Positions 28,535 through 37,359 of a DNA stretch of 64,000 bases are shown piece by piece (the first letter of the stretch is position 1; each line of letters begins with the position of its first letter). The DNA lies in the NCBI GenBank assembly GCA_947496185.1, contig CANMCD010000001.1:248001-312000 (forward strand), in the 5' to 3' direction. This DNA comes from an uncultured Tenacibaculum sp. (GTDB lineage: Bacteria; Bacteroidota; Bacteroidia; Flavobacteriales; Flavobacteriaceae). The notes below the pieces were generated by a model. The model saw nothing but the letters and a program-made list of their open reading frames with translations. It had not been told where the DNA came from and made no database searches. The translations under genes were made by a program, and so were the position numbers.

Positions 28535-29652
28535 TACAAATTGATTCTATAAGTTCTTCTTCTTTTATGTGTTGTAGCGTTAAAACCTTTCCAAAGCTGA
28601 TGGATAGCTATATTGTCTTCTAATTCAGGGGTTCTAAAGCAATTTTGTATCTTTTTTTGATTAAAAGTAATTGCATACTCTTTAAATAATACTGCAGTTA
28701 CTCCTTTATTTTGATAAGAAGGGTCTACACCGATTAAGTAAAACGTAACGTCTTTGCAGTTTTTTCTAGCATTTAATAGATGAAAGATACCAAAAGGGAA
28801 GAGTTTACCGTTCGCTTTTTGTAATGCCTTAGAGAAAGAAGGCATAACGATGGCAAAAGCGATGATTTTTTTATTTTCATCCAATACAAATTTGATGTAT
28901 TCAGGATTGATAAAACTAATATACTTTTCTTTGAAATAGGCTATTTGATTATCCGAAATAGGAACAAAAGTAGATAGTTTAGAATAGCTTCTACTAAATA
29001 TTTCAAACATTTCATCTACATAGGGCATAATCTCTTTTGAAGACGAAAAGTTTAAAGAAGTAAGGTTATATCTTTTTTCAATTATAGCTCCAGCCCTAAT
29101 ATATTTTCGGGTATAGTCGATGTCAAATTTAAATTTGTTTTCTAAGTACTCTTTTTCCTTCTTAAACCCGAGTTTTTCTAGGTGATCTTTGTAATAGGGA
29201 TGGTTATACCAAGTGATCATTGTACCCATATGATCAAATCCATCAATAAGAACACCAGTTTTGTCTAAATTGTTAAATCCGACTGGACCCTCCACGTATT
29301 CTAAATTATTCTGGCGTCCAATTTCTTTAACTTTATTAATTAATGCTTCACTAACTTCGATGTCATCGATTACGTCAAACCAACCAAAACGCATTTTTTT
29401 AATTCCTTGTTTTTTGGTTTCATAAGTATTGATGATAGCCACAATTCGTCCGACTATTTGATCATTTTTAAATGCTAGGAAAAAACGAGCAGTAGCGTGT
29501 TCAAAAACAGGGTTTTTTGTAGTGTCAAAGCTGGCTATTTCATCCTTAATTATGGGAGGTACCCAATAAGGATTGTCTTTATAAAGGGAAAAAGGAAACG
29601 TAACAAATTGTTTCATTTCCTTTTTAGTACTTATTTCTCTTATGTTAATCAT
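28534..29652 (-). CDS. GNAT-like N-acetyltransferase family protein
   Basis: A 372-residue cytoplasmic protein of a conserved Bacteroidota family, with GNAT-like features: VGRIVAIINTYETKK in the first half and YLIGVDPSYQNKGVTAVLFK (acetyl-CoA loop Q/R-x-x-G-x pattern) in the second. Two degenerate GNAT folds in tandem would explain the length. Substrate unknown. It is cotranscribed with rsmE and lies just after the outer-membrane protein gene. Confidence 0.85.
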   Translation of the reverse strand: MINIREISTKKEMKQFVTFPFSLYKDNPYWVPPIIKDEIASFDTTKNPVFEHATARFFLAFKNDQIVGRIVAIINTYETKKQGIKKMRFGWFDVIDDIEVSEALINKVKEIGRQNNLEYVEGPVGFNNLDKTGVLIDGFDHMGTMITWYNHPYYKDHLEKLGFKKEKEYLENKFKFDIDYTRKYIRAGAIIEKRYNLTSLNFSSSKEIMPYVDEMFEIFSRSYSKLSTFVPISDNQIAYFKEKYISFINPEYIKFVLDENKKIIAFAIVMPSFSKALQKANGKLFPFGIFHLLNARKNCKDVTFYLIGVDPSYQNKGVTAVLFKEYAITFNQKKIQNCFRTPELEDNIAIHQLWKGFNATTHKRRRTYRINL

Positions 29653-29667
29653 TAAAAGTTTTTATAA

Positions 29668-31122
29668 TTAATCATCATCTTTCTTTTGTTCTTCTTCTTC
29701 CTCTTCTATTTCTTTTTCAAGTTCTTTGATTTCTTTTTCTAATTTAAGCCGTTCCTTCTCCTTCTCTTTAGCTTCTTTTTCGATACGTTTTCTTTCTTCT
29801 TCAGCCTCTTCTTCATGACGTTTCCTTTCATCTTCCAATTGTTTTTCGAGGCGTTTTCGTTCTTTTTCGGCTTCTTTTTCGAGGCGTTTTCGCTCTTTTT
29901 CAGCTTCTTTTTCAGCACGTTTTCGTTCTTTTTCTGCATCTTTTACGGCCTTTCTAGCGGCTTTTTCTTTTTCCTTTGCAGCCTTTCTAATAGCTTTTTC
30001 TTCTGCTTTTGTTGCTTTTTTCTTTAATTTCGTATCATCTTTCTCGATCTCTTCAATTAATGACTTCTCTCGCTTTCTGGTAGGTCTTTCTGTTCTAACC
30101 TGCGTACTATCTGTAGCAAACTCAGGATCAACAGTAGTATCCGATTTACGTTTCTTCTTGAAAATTTTGCCTAATTTACTGAATATTTTCCCAAAGAAAC
30201 TTCTGTTTTCATCATATTTTACGGGTTTATCATCTTCAATTCGATTTCCGAATTCATCTAGCTCAACATACTCATCTACATGTCTATTAATTCTATAGGA
30301 AACGCCAACTCCAGCAGTAACGCCCATAGTACTGTTTTCGAGATTGGCTCGAATACAAGCATTAAACTGTAGGTTTTCGCTGAATAAGTAAGCAGCACCT
30401 CCTCCTATATTTGTTTTTTTCTCATAAGGAGCAAAAATTGTTTGAATTTCCGCAAAACCAGACCAGTAATCATTAAAATTATAGGTTCCCGTAACAATAC
30501 AAGAAATTTCTTTAGACTCCGCACCTATATTATCATAAAAAACGTTTGTGATAACATTTAGCTTGTTTGAAAATTCATTTTGGAGTAAGAGCCCCACACG
30601 TGGGGTAATACCACCTTTATCATTAAATTCAGTAACAAGAGGGCCAAAATTACCACCGACATAAATACCTACGTGTGGTATCCACCTTCTCCAATCAAAA
30701 GAATGTCTTGCTTTCCAGCTTCTTATTTCTTTAGATTTATCCTTGTATTTAGGAGCAAAAACAAAATATTTTGCAGCCAAAGTAAACCTTTGAAGTCCTG
30801 TATGAGTATACGAGGATTCAAATATATTTTTAAAGGCAATTCTCTCGTTAGCGAGTGCCGTATGGAAATTAAATTCTAGATTTTCACTTAAAAAACTAGT
30901 TCTAAAAAGTAAATCCAACCCCAATGAACGAGGGTTAGAGAATGTTTCAGAAACGGGGACTTTTCTGTAAAAAAGCGTAGATTCCAATTGATAAATTCCT
31001 GACCCAACACTATAGGGGCTTTCTGAGTAGCCAGGTCGGTTCGAATTGATAACAGTAGTGTACTGTCCTTGAACCAATAAGCTCGCAGAAAAAAACAAAA
31101 ACAAACAAATCTTCCTAATCAT
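29668..31122 (-). CDS. outer-membrane beta-barrel protein with K/E/R coiled-coil tail
   Basis: A 484-residue protein: signal peptide (MIRKICLFLFFSASLLVQGQ), then a transporter-like outer-membrane barrel of about 270 residues (NSNRPGYSESPYSVGSGIYQ; alternating aromatic strands such as FNFHTALANERIAF). A roughly 190-residue hydrophilic tail follows, nearly all Lys, Glu and Arg (KEAEKERKRLEKEAEKERKR), predicted as a long single helix or coiled coil. The barrel part resembles the MetA-pathway/transporter group of Bacteroidota. The tail would extend into the periplasm and might contact peptidoglycan or a partner. The DNA of the tail contains a 33-nt tandem repeat. Confidence 0.85.
   Translation of the reverse strand: MIRKICLFLFFSASLLVQGQYTTVINSNRPGYSESPYSVGSGIYQLESTLFYRKVPVSETFSNPRSLGLDLLFRTSFLSENLEFNFHTALANERIAFKNIFESSYTHTGLQRFTLAAKYFVFAPKYKDKSKEIRSWKARHSFDWRRWIPHVGIYVGGNFGPLVTEFNDKGGITPRVGLLLQNEFSNKLNVITNVFYDNIGAESKEISCIVTGTYNFNDYWSGFAEIQTIFAPYEKKTNIGGGAAYLFSENLQFNACIRANLENSTMGVTAGVGVSYRINRHVDEYVELDEFGNRIEDDKPVKYDENRSFFGKIFSKLGKIFKKKRKSDTTVDPEFATDSTQVRTERPTRKREKSLIEEIEKDDTKLKKKATKAEEKAIRKAAKEKEKAARKAVKDAEKERKRAEKEAEKERKRLEKEAEKERKRLEKQLEDERKRHEEEAEEERKRIEKEAKEKEKERLKLEKEIKELEKEIEEEEEEQKKDDD
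29842..29940 (-). repeat. 33-nt tandem repeat, three units, inside coiled-coil gene
   Basis: Three successive 33-base units (29842-29874, 29875-29907, 29908-29940) encode an 11-residue unit of the type EKEAEKERKRL. Because 33 is a multiple of three, slippage would change the coiled-coil length without a frameshift. Confidence 0.85.
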
Positions 31123-31154
31123 AATTTTACCGAGATGGATTTTAAGGGTAAACG

Positions 31155-31162
31155 CAAAAATA
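31155..31162 (-). promoter_or_regulatory. predicted -7 box for the outer-membrane protein gene
   Basis: The minus strand reads TATTTTTG (TAnnTTTG), 33 bases before the start codon. Confidence 0.4.
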
Positions 31163-31234
31163 CAGTAAAAATATCAATTACTCTATTTCGATAAGTTTTA
31201 TAAACTCTTAACGCTACCTTTGACATCAAATTGT

Positions 31235-31242
31235 TATTTTTG
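31235..31242 (+). promoter_or_regulatory. predicted -7 box for the DUF4834-yfhO operon
   Basis: TATTTTTG matches TAnnTTTG and lies 30 bases before the ATG at 31272. A TTTG lies upstream at 31219-31222, but its spacing (12 bases) is too short for a standard -33 element. Confidence 0.4.
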
Positions 31243-31271
31243 ATTAATTTTTTTAGAAGTATTTTTATTTC

Positions 31272-31547
31272 ATGATAATAAATCAAGCAGGACCTATGAG
31301 TTTTTTACGTACCTTACTAGTAATTATATTAATATATTATGGCTTTAAATTCCTAGTGCGCATATTTGCTCCTTACCTCCTAAAAAAAGCAGTTGACAAT
31401 GTACAAAGAAAATCTCAGCAGCACCATACAAATTCGACAGAATCTAAGGTTGCTGAGGGTAAAACGGTAATCGATAAAAAACCAAATCAACAAAAACAGA
31501 GTAACAATTCGGTTGGTGAGTATGTTGACTTTGAGGAAATAGATTAG
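31272..31547 (+). CDS. DUF4834 family membrane protein
   Basis: A 91-residue small membrane protein. The conserved part begins MSFLRTLLVIILIYYGFKFL at 31296, so the true start may be eight codons downstream of the ATG given here. A single N-terminal helix is followed by FAPYLLKKAVDNV and a hydrophilic Gln/Lys-rich tail ending EYVDFEEID, all typical of DUF4834. Function unknown. It sits two bases before the yfhO-like gene and is conserved next to it in Flavobacteriia as far as I know. Confidence 0.85.
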   Translation: MIINQAGPMSFLRTLLVIILIYYGFKFLVRIFAPYLLKKAVDNVQRKSQQHHTNSTESKVAEGKTVIDKKPNQQKQSNNSVGEYVDFEEID

Positions 31548-31549
31548 TC

Positions 31550-33967
31550 ATGAAGTATAAACAATATCTACCCTACCTAATTGCGATTGTTGTATTTGTA
31601 ATAGCATCATTAGCTTACTTTAATCCACTTTTAAGTGGTAAAGAAATAAAACAAGGTGACATTACTCAGTTTAAGGGGATGTCAAGAGAAACACAAGCAT
31701 TTCGAGCAGAAAAGGGAGAAGAACCTTATTGGATAGGGAATGCTTTTTCTGGAATGCCAGCGTATCAAGTAGGAACTTATTTTCCTAACGATTTTATTCG
31801 TTATGTAGACAAAGCGATTCGTTTTTTACCCAGACCAGCGGATTATCTATTCCTATATTTTTTAAGTTTCTTTATTTTATTAGGAGCACTTAAAGTAGAT
31901 TGGAAATTGGCAATTTTGGGAAGTTTGTCCTTTGGATTTTCAACGTATTTAATAATAATTTTTGGCGCAGGGCACAATGCCAAAGCTCATGCTATCGGTT
32001 ATATGCCTTTGGTATTAGCAGGGGTCGTCTATATGTTTAGACAACGATATGTTCTCGGAACACTAATTACTTCTTTGGGGATGGCATTAGAAGTACATGC
32101 GAACCACCCTCAGATGACTTATTACTTAGGCTTTTCGATGCTTATATTAGGTATTGTAGAGCTTATTGAAGCATATAAAACCAAAAAACTACCACTTTTT
32201 GCCAAGCAGGCAGGCATGCTTATCATAAGTTTATTATTAGGTATTAGCGTCAATGCAACGAGATTATTAGCAACGAAAGAATACGCATCACATAGTACAC
32301 GTGGAGCTTCGGATTTAACAATTAACGCTGATGGTACACCTAAAGAAAAATCTACAGGATTAGACAAAGCTTATATAACGGAGTATAGCTATGGAATTGC
32401 AGAGACTTTCAACTTGCTTATTCCTAGATTTATGGGAGGAGGAACCGTAGAACAGTTGGGTGAAAATTCTCGTTTTTACCAAACGATAAAAGCAAATGCA
32501 AATTCCAGAGCAGCAAGAGAATATTCAAAACAAGTATTAACGTATTGGGGAAAACAACCTATCGTTGAAGCTCCCGCCTATATTGGCGCAGTTGTTATCT
32601 TTTTATTCTTTTTAGGGATATTTTTGGTTAAAGATAAATTAAAATATTGGTTGACAGGAGTAACTGTGTTTTCCATTATGATGAGTTGGGGTAAAAATTT
32701 CCCTGTTTTGACAAACTTATTTATCGATTATGTACCGCTGTATAATAAATTTAGAGCTGTATCTTCGATACAAGTAATAGCAGAGCTAAGTATTCCGATA
32801 TTAGGAGTTTTAGCATTGAAGGAATTTTTCTCGAAAGACGTTGTAAAAGAAACGAAAGAAAATGCCTTAAAAAAAGCCTTATATATTGTAGGAGGAATGG
32901 CTCTATTGTTCTTGGTACTGGGTGCCAGTTTGTTTAGTTTTGAAGGACTACGAGATGCGCAATACGAACAGCTTTTACCTGAGTTGGTCGATGCTTTGAT
33001 CGCTGATCGAAAATCTATGTTATTTAATGATAGTATTCGTACACTAGTGATGATTCTAGGAGTTTCAGCTGCATTGTGGTTTTATTTAAAAAACAAATTC
33101 AAAAAAGATTGGACGATACTTGTAATATCATTGGTGATCATAGCAGATTTGATTAGTGTCGATATAAATTATGTGAATAAAGAAGATTTTGTTGCCACAA
33201 GAAAAGTGCACAAACCTTTTTCTCCCACACCAGCAGATCAAGAAATTTTAAGAGACAAAAGTTATTATCGAGTAGCGAATTTTGGCGGTAATCCTTTAAA
33301 TGAGGCTAGAACGTCCTACTTCCACAATTCTATAGGAGGGTATCATGCAGCAAAAATGAGACGTTATCAAGAATTATTTGACTACCAAATAGTTAATAAT
33401 AATTTTGAGGTGCTTAATATGTTGAATACTAAGTACTTTATTATGGGGGAAGATAAGGTAGAAACCAATAATAATGCCAATGGAAGTGCATGGTTTGTTT
33501 CGGGTCTAAAACTGGTAGATACTGCTAATGAAGAAATAAAGGCCTTAGATAGTTTAAAAACAAAGGAAAAGGCAGTAATAAATAGAAAAGAATTTGCGAC
33601 ATTTATTAATTCATTAGAAAATACCACTTTTGCAAACGATAGTAGTGCTACTATACGTATAAAAGAGTATGACGTAAATAAATTGGTGTATGAGACTACT
33701 GCCACAAAAGAGCAGCTCGCAGTTTTTTCAGAAATTTATTATAAGGAAGGGTGGAATGCCTATGTTGATGGAAAAAAAGTACCTCATGCAAGGGTGAATT
33801 ACGTATTGAGAGCTCTTAAAATTCCTTCAGGCATGCATACTATTACCTTTAAATTTGAACCTAATATAATCACTAAAGGAAAAACCATAGCTGGTATATC
33901 GTATGTGTTACTCTTATTACTTCCATTAGGAATATATTTCTTGGAAAAACGGAGAAAAAATCCATAA
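31550..33967 (+). CDS. YfhO family membrane protein
   Basis: An 805-residue integral membrane protein of the YfhO family, related to GT-C glycosyltransferases. About 12-13 hydrophobic segments are seen; the first luminal loop has the acidic residues expected of GT-C enzymes (GKEIKQGDITQFKGM). A large C-terminal extracytoplasmic part (YKEGWNAYVDGKKVPHARVN) is followed by a final membrane helix and a basic tail. In Firmicutes YfhO glycosylates lipoteichoic acid; the acceptor in Bacteroidota is unknown. A compound hairpin terminator follows. Confidence 0.9.
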   Translation: MKYKQYLPYLIAIVVFVIASLAYFNPLLSGKEIKQGDITQFKGMSRETQAFRAEKGEEPYWIGNAFSGMPAYQVGTYFPNDFIRYVDKAIRFLPRPADYLFLYFLSFFILLGALKVDWKLAILGSLSFGFSTYLIIIFGAGHNAKAHAIGYMPLVLAGVVYMFRQRYVLGTLITSLGMALEVHANHPQMTYYLGFSMLILGIVELIEAYKTKKLPLFAKQAGMLIISLLLGISVNATRLLATKEYASHSTRGASDLTINADGTPKEKSTGLDKAYITEYSYGIAETFNLLIPRFMGGGTVEQLGENSRFYQTIKANANSRAAREYSKQVLTYWGKQPIVEAPAYIGAVVIFLFFLGIFLVKDKLKYWLTGVTVFSIMMSWGKNFPVLTNLFIDYVPLYNKFRAVSSIQVIAELSIPILGVLALKEFFSKDVVKETKENALKKALYIVGGMALLFLVLGASLFSFEGLRDAQYEQLLPELVDALIADRKSMLFNDSIRTLVMILGVSAALWFYLKNKFKKDWTILVISLVIIADLISVDINYVNKEDFVATRKVHKPFSPTPADQEILRDKSYYRVANFGGNPLNEARTSYFHNSIGGYHAAKMRRYQELFDYQIVNNNFEVLNMLNTKYFIMGEDKVETNNNANGSAWFVSGLKLVDTANEEIKALDSLKTKEKAVINRKEFATFINSLENTTFANDSSATIRIKEYDVNKLVYETTATKEQLAVFSEIYYKEGWNAYVDGKKVPHARVNYVLRALKIPSGMHTITFKFEPNIITKGKTIAGISYVLLLLLPLGIYFLEKRRKNP

Positions 33968-34021
33968 AAGAATCGAGGGTATTTACTCCGACTCACAATA
34001 AAAAATACATTATAATTTTTG

Positions 34022-34074
34022 TGCTTTAGATTTGAAGAAACACGATGTGTTTATGATTATCTAAAGCATTTTTT
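34022..34074 (+). terminator. compound hairpin terminator after yfhO gene
   Basis: The outer 10-bp stem (34022-34031 with 34059-34068) encloses a second 6-bp stem (34038-34043 with 34047-34052) and is followed by a T run. Confidence 0.8.
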
Positions 34075-34192
34075 GTTTCACCTTATTTAAACTAGAAAAA
34101 CAAATGATACTACTTGTAGATAAAAGCCCCGTATAAATCAACGGAATTATTATTCAAGGCAAAAAATAAAACATAGCCATAAGTACGGTTCT

Positions 34193-34223
34193 TTTTTTAG
34201 GGAATAGAAAAAGTCAAGATAAG
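34193..34223 (+). repeat. partial copy of the 40.5-kb inverted-repeat element
   Basis: This segment matches 40633-40663 with two differences in 31 bases, including 22 identical bases in a row. The rest of the element is not present here, so this is a remnant or solo end. Confidence 0.65.
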
Positions 34224-34684
34224 TGCTATGTGTACAATACCACTAAGCAAGCCTTTTTTTGAATTATCCAATAGACTACGTTGTGTTTTAAATTCGTCAT
34301 TTTATTTATTATTATTCGAAATACCACATTGAAAGAATAAAATTTATAAAATCAAGTCGAAAAGAGATTTTTTTATAAGGTGTTGTTTTTTAGTTTTTTG
34401 TAAGTGTGAATTTATAAATGTGGGGAAAGAGGGTTAGGATTAAGCGAAATTACTTTCTAGGTTTGCAGAAAATAAAAAGAGCGATATGAACGAAGTATAA
34501 AGTTATGTGATAAAGAAAAAGTATGTATGATAAGGAAGTGAAAAAAGCCATGAGAAAGTATAAAATTGTAAAAAGGAAAAATTAGTAGGAAGTCGGATTA
34601 TTGTTATGATTTAGGAATATTGCTATGACGGTTGCTTGCTATGAAAATGAAATGTTATGAGGGAGAATAGGCTATGTGGTTTTT

Positions 34685-34721
34685 AAAAAGAGGTGTGATG
34701 TGAAGATTGCTCCTCTTTTTT
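34685..34721 (+). terminator. orphan terminator-like hairpin
   Basis: aaaaagagg (34685-34693) pairs with cctcttttt (34712-34720) over an 18-base loop. No coding region precedes it, so it may end a small untranslated transcript or be fortuitous. Confidence 0.35.
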
Positions 34722-34826
34722 ATGTACGATACTTTAGTTTTTGCAAAAGTTGCATAATTCGGAGGAATGTAAATTTTAAAAAGCATTATATTGAAAGGAT
34801 ACCCTGTATTTCAAATTCGTCTTATC

Positions 34827-34834
34827 TATATTTG
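34827..34834 (+). promoter_or_regulatory. predicted -7 box of the polysaccharide operon
   Basis: TATATTTG matches TAnnTTTG and lies 29 bases before the ATG at 34863. Its position between the possible TTG at 34791 and the ATG supports the ATG as the true start. Confidence 0.5.
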
Positions 34835-34862
34835 TGGTTTTAGAATTATTAAAAGAGATCGA

Positions 34863-36080
34863 ATGAATATTGGAATGTTATTAAATGGTAATTATCCTAA
34901 TGATATAAGAGTAAGAAAAGAAGCAGAGTCATTAGCAAAAGAACATTCGGTATTCATATTATGCAAGAAAGAAAAAGGAGCGCAACCGTTTGAAGTTTGT
35001 AACGGAGTTACTATTCATAGATGTATAAGTTATAAAAACATACAGCATGAGGGAATTATTGATGTATTTACGGCTATAAACTTTATACATCCCTATTTTA
35101 AAAAAGAATTACCTCAGTTTATAGAAAAGAATAACATTCAAGCATTACATATACACGATCTTCCTTTAGCAAAGACAGCATACATTATTGGGAAAAAATA
35201 CAAGTTGTCACTCGTTTTAGATTTACATGAGAATTATCCAGAAGCGTTGAAAACTTGGTTTTCGTGGAGAAAAAATCCAGTTATTCGCTTGAAAAACGCT
35301 CTTTTTTTTAATTATAAACGATGGAAAAAATACGAGGCAACCATCATACACAAATTTGATTATGTCGTTGCTGTGGTAGATGAAATGAGGAATAGGTTGA
35401 TCCAAGAGCATAAGATCACTAAGGATAAGATCATTGTAGTACCCAATTCGGAAAAAAAAGAGTTTGCAATAAATTTTGAACAACAAAATACAAGTTACTT
35501 TACAGAAGAAGAAAAACAAAAATTTATCATATCTTATGTAGGTGGTTTTGGTCCACATCGAGGATTACATACAGCCATAGCGGCAATGACTGAAATAAAA
35601 AAAGTAATTCCTAATGTGTTATTAATTTTGGTTGGCCCTGCAAATAAAGATGTAACAGTACATTTAACATCAATTATTGAAGCGAATCAGCTGCAGGATT
35701 ATGTACAATTACGAAAAAGAGAACCTTTTAGCAAAGTGGTTACTATAATGAAAGAATCGGATATAAATATTATTCCTCATGTGTCGAATGATCATACGGA
35801 AAGTGCTGTGCCTCACAAGTTTTATCAAATATTAATGTCAGGAAAACCCTTGTTAACATCAGACTGTAGACCGATGAAAAGGCTTATTGACGCGTATGAT
35901 ATAGGTACCTATTTCGAAGCAGAAAAACCCAAAGCATTTGGAGCTGCAGTTAAAGAAATATACGAAGGAAACGAGAAGGCAACTGAAAAAGCACAAAGAG
36001 GAAAAACATTAGCCATTAAAGGTTCCTTGAATTGGGAAACAACTTCGAAAGAATTAAGTAATCTTTATAATAGTTTGTAA
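34863..36080 (+). CDS. glycosyltransferase (GT4-like, GT-B fold)
   Basis: A 405-residue cytoplasmic glycosyltransferase. I start it at the ATG 34863 (MNIGMLLNGNYPNDIRVRKE), the standard N-terminus of this group, not at an in-frame TTG 72 bases upstream, because a promoter box lies between them. The donor-binding half has YVGGFGPHRGLHTAIAAM and the acidic region PHKFYQILMSGKPLL. It adds a sugar from a nucleotide donor to a growing surface glycan. It is first in an operon with a second glycosyltransferase, WecB and a flippase. Confidence 0.9.
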   Translation: MNIGMLLNGNYPNDIRVRKEAESLAKEHSVFILCKKEKGAQPFEVCNGVTIHRCISYKNIQHEGIIDVFTAINFIHPYFKKELPQFIEKNNIQALHIHDLPLAKTAYIIGKKYKLSLVLDLHENYPEALKTWFSWRKNPVIRLKNALFFNYKRWKKYEATIIHKFDYVVAVVDEMRNRLIQEHKITKDKIIVVPNSEKKEFAINFEQQNTSYFTEEEKQKFIISYVGGFGPHRGLHTAIAAMTEIKKVIPNVLLILVGPANKDVTVHLTSIIEANQLQDYVQLRKREPFSKVVTIMKESDINIIPHVSNDHTESAVPHKFYQILMSGKPLLTSDCRPMKRLIDAYDIGTYFEAEKPKAFGAAVKEIYEGNEKATEKAQRGKTLAIKGSLNWETTSKELSNLYNSL

Positions 36081-36081
36081 A

Positions 36082-37359
36082 TTGAAGGTGCTAATTATTA
36101 CATATTATTGGGTTCCATCAGGAGGTTCTGGAGTTCAGAGGTGGTTAAAATTTGTAAAATACTTACGTGATTTTGGTATTGAACCGATCATCTACACTGT
36201 TGAAAATCCTAGCTATCCAATTCTTGACGATTCTTTACGTAAGGATATACCCAAAAACCTTGAAGTAATAAAAGGAAAAATATGGGAGCCAAATGCTTTA
36301 TTATCTAAAATAAAGAAAAACCAAACCAAAACTAGTGCAGGTTTCTTGAATAGTAACCCAACACGATTGGGAAAAATCCTACAATATATTCGAGCGAATT
36401 ATTTTATTCCGGATGCAAGAAAGTTTTGGATAAAACCTTCAGTACAAAAACTTAAAAAATACCTGAAAGATAATCCTGTAGATCTTATGATAACAACAGG
36501 GCCACCACACAGTGTTCATGTAATAGGTTATGAATTAAAAAAAATAACAAACACTAAGTGGATGGCTGATTTTAGAGATCCTTGGACGAATATTGACTAT
36601 TTTCATCAATTACCGTTGACCAAAAAGGCCTTAAAAAAACACCAAGCTTTAGAAGAAAAAGTACTAAAAAATGCAGATGAAGTGTTGGTTATTGGTGAAA
36701 CCATGCAAAAAGACTTTCAAAAAATTACCCCTAAAGTAACCGTAATCACAAATGGCTACGACACTCCAAAAAGTATTTCTAACATCAAGTTAGACAAGAA
36801 GTTTACCATCACGCATATAGGATTGATGAATGCCGATCGGAATCCAAAAATACTTTGGGAAGTATTAGCAGAGCTATCGCAGGAAAACGAAGCCTTTTCA
36901 AAGGATTTTGAGGTTAAATTGATTGGAAAAGTTGCCAATGAAGTCATACAAGATATAAAAAGGCACGCGATTACAAATGTTTGTTTGATTGATTATGTAC
37001 CACATGATGAGGTAATGCAATATCAAACCGCGTCACAAGTATTACTTTTGTCGGTAAATAAGGTGCCAAGTGCTAAAGGAATCATAACTGGAAAAATATT
37101 TGAATATTTACAAGTAAAAAGACCTATTTTAGCCATTGGGCCTAAAGACGGTGATTTGGCGGCAATTCTAGATAAAACAACAGCAGGAGTCATTGTAGAT
37201 TTTGAGGATAAAGTATCATTGAAAGCACAAATCATTACTTGGTATCAAAAATACCAACAAGGTAAACTAAACGTTTTATCATCGGGAATTACCCAATTTC
37301 ATAGAAAAGAATTAACGAGAAAATTATCACAAATTATAAAAGAAGTTTCGAAGAATTGA
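36082..37359 (+). CDS. glycosyltransferase (GT4-like), TTG start
   Basis: A 425-residue glycosyltransferase. The family N-terminus (MKVLIITYYWVPSGGSGVQR) is encoded directly from a TTG one base after the previous stop, so TTG is very likely the real start codon. GPPHSVHVIGYELKK and WMADFRDPWTNIDYF mark the acceptor half; HIGLMNADRNPKILWEVL and KGIITGKIFEYLQVKRPILA mark the donor half. It probably acts on the same glycan as the preceding enzyme. The next gene overlaps its stop codon. Confidence 0.9.
   Translation: MKVLIITYYWVPSGGSGVQRWLKFVKYLRDFGIEPIIYTVENPSYPILDDSLRKDIPKNLEVIKGKIWEPNALLSKIKKNQTKTSAGFLNSNPTRLGKILQYIRANYFIPDARKFWIKPSVQKLKKYLKDNPVDLMITTGPPHSVHVIGYELKKITNTKWMADFRDPWTNIDYFHQLPLTKKALKKHQALEEKVLKNADEVLVIGETMQKDFQKITPKVTVITNGYDTPKSISNIKLDKKFTITHIGLMNADRNPKILWEVLAELSQENEAFSKDFEVKLIGKVANEVIQDIKRHAITNVCLIDYVPHDEVMQYQTASQVLLLSVNKVPSAKGIITGKIFEYLQVKRPILAIGPKDGDLAAILDKTTAGVIVDFEDKVSLKAQIITWYQKYQQGKLNVLSSGITQFHRKELTRKLSQIIKEVSKN

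Larger units (their letters stand above)
33968..34862. other. gene-free stretch of about 0.9 kb
   Basis: No frame looks coding. The stretch holds the terminator of the yfhO gene, a 31-base fragment (34193-34223) matching the right end of the inverted-repeat element at 40507-40666, a terminator-like hairpin at 34685-34720 with no gene in front of it, and the promoter box of the next operon. It may be decayed DNA or encode an unrecognised small RNA. Confidence 0.6.

Noticed and set aside
29739-30027. Lys-rich and Phe-rich reading frames overlapping the coiled-coil tail
   Set aside because: They are other-frame and opposite-strand shadows of the repetitive K/E/R region.
34791-34862. 24-residue N-terminal extension of the first glycosyltransferase from TTG
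   Set aside because: A TAnnTTTG box lies inside this stretch, and family N-termini begin at the ATG 34863.
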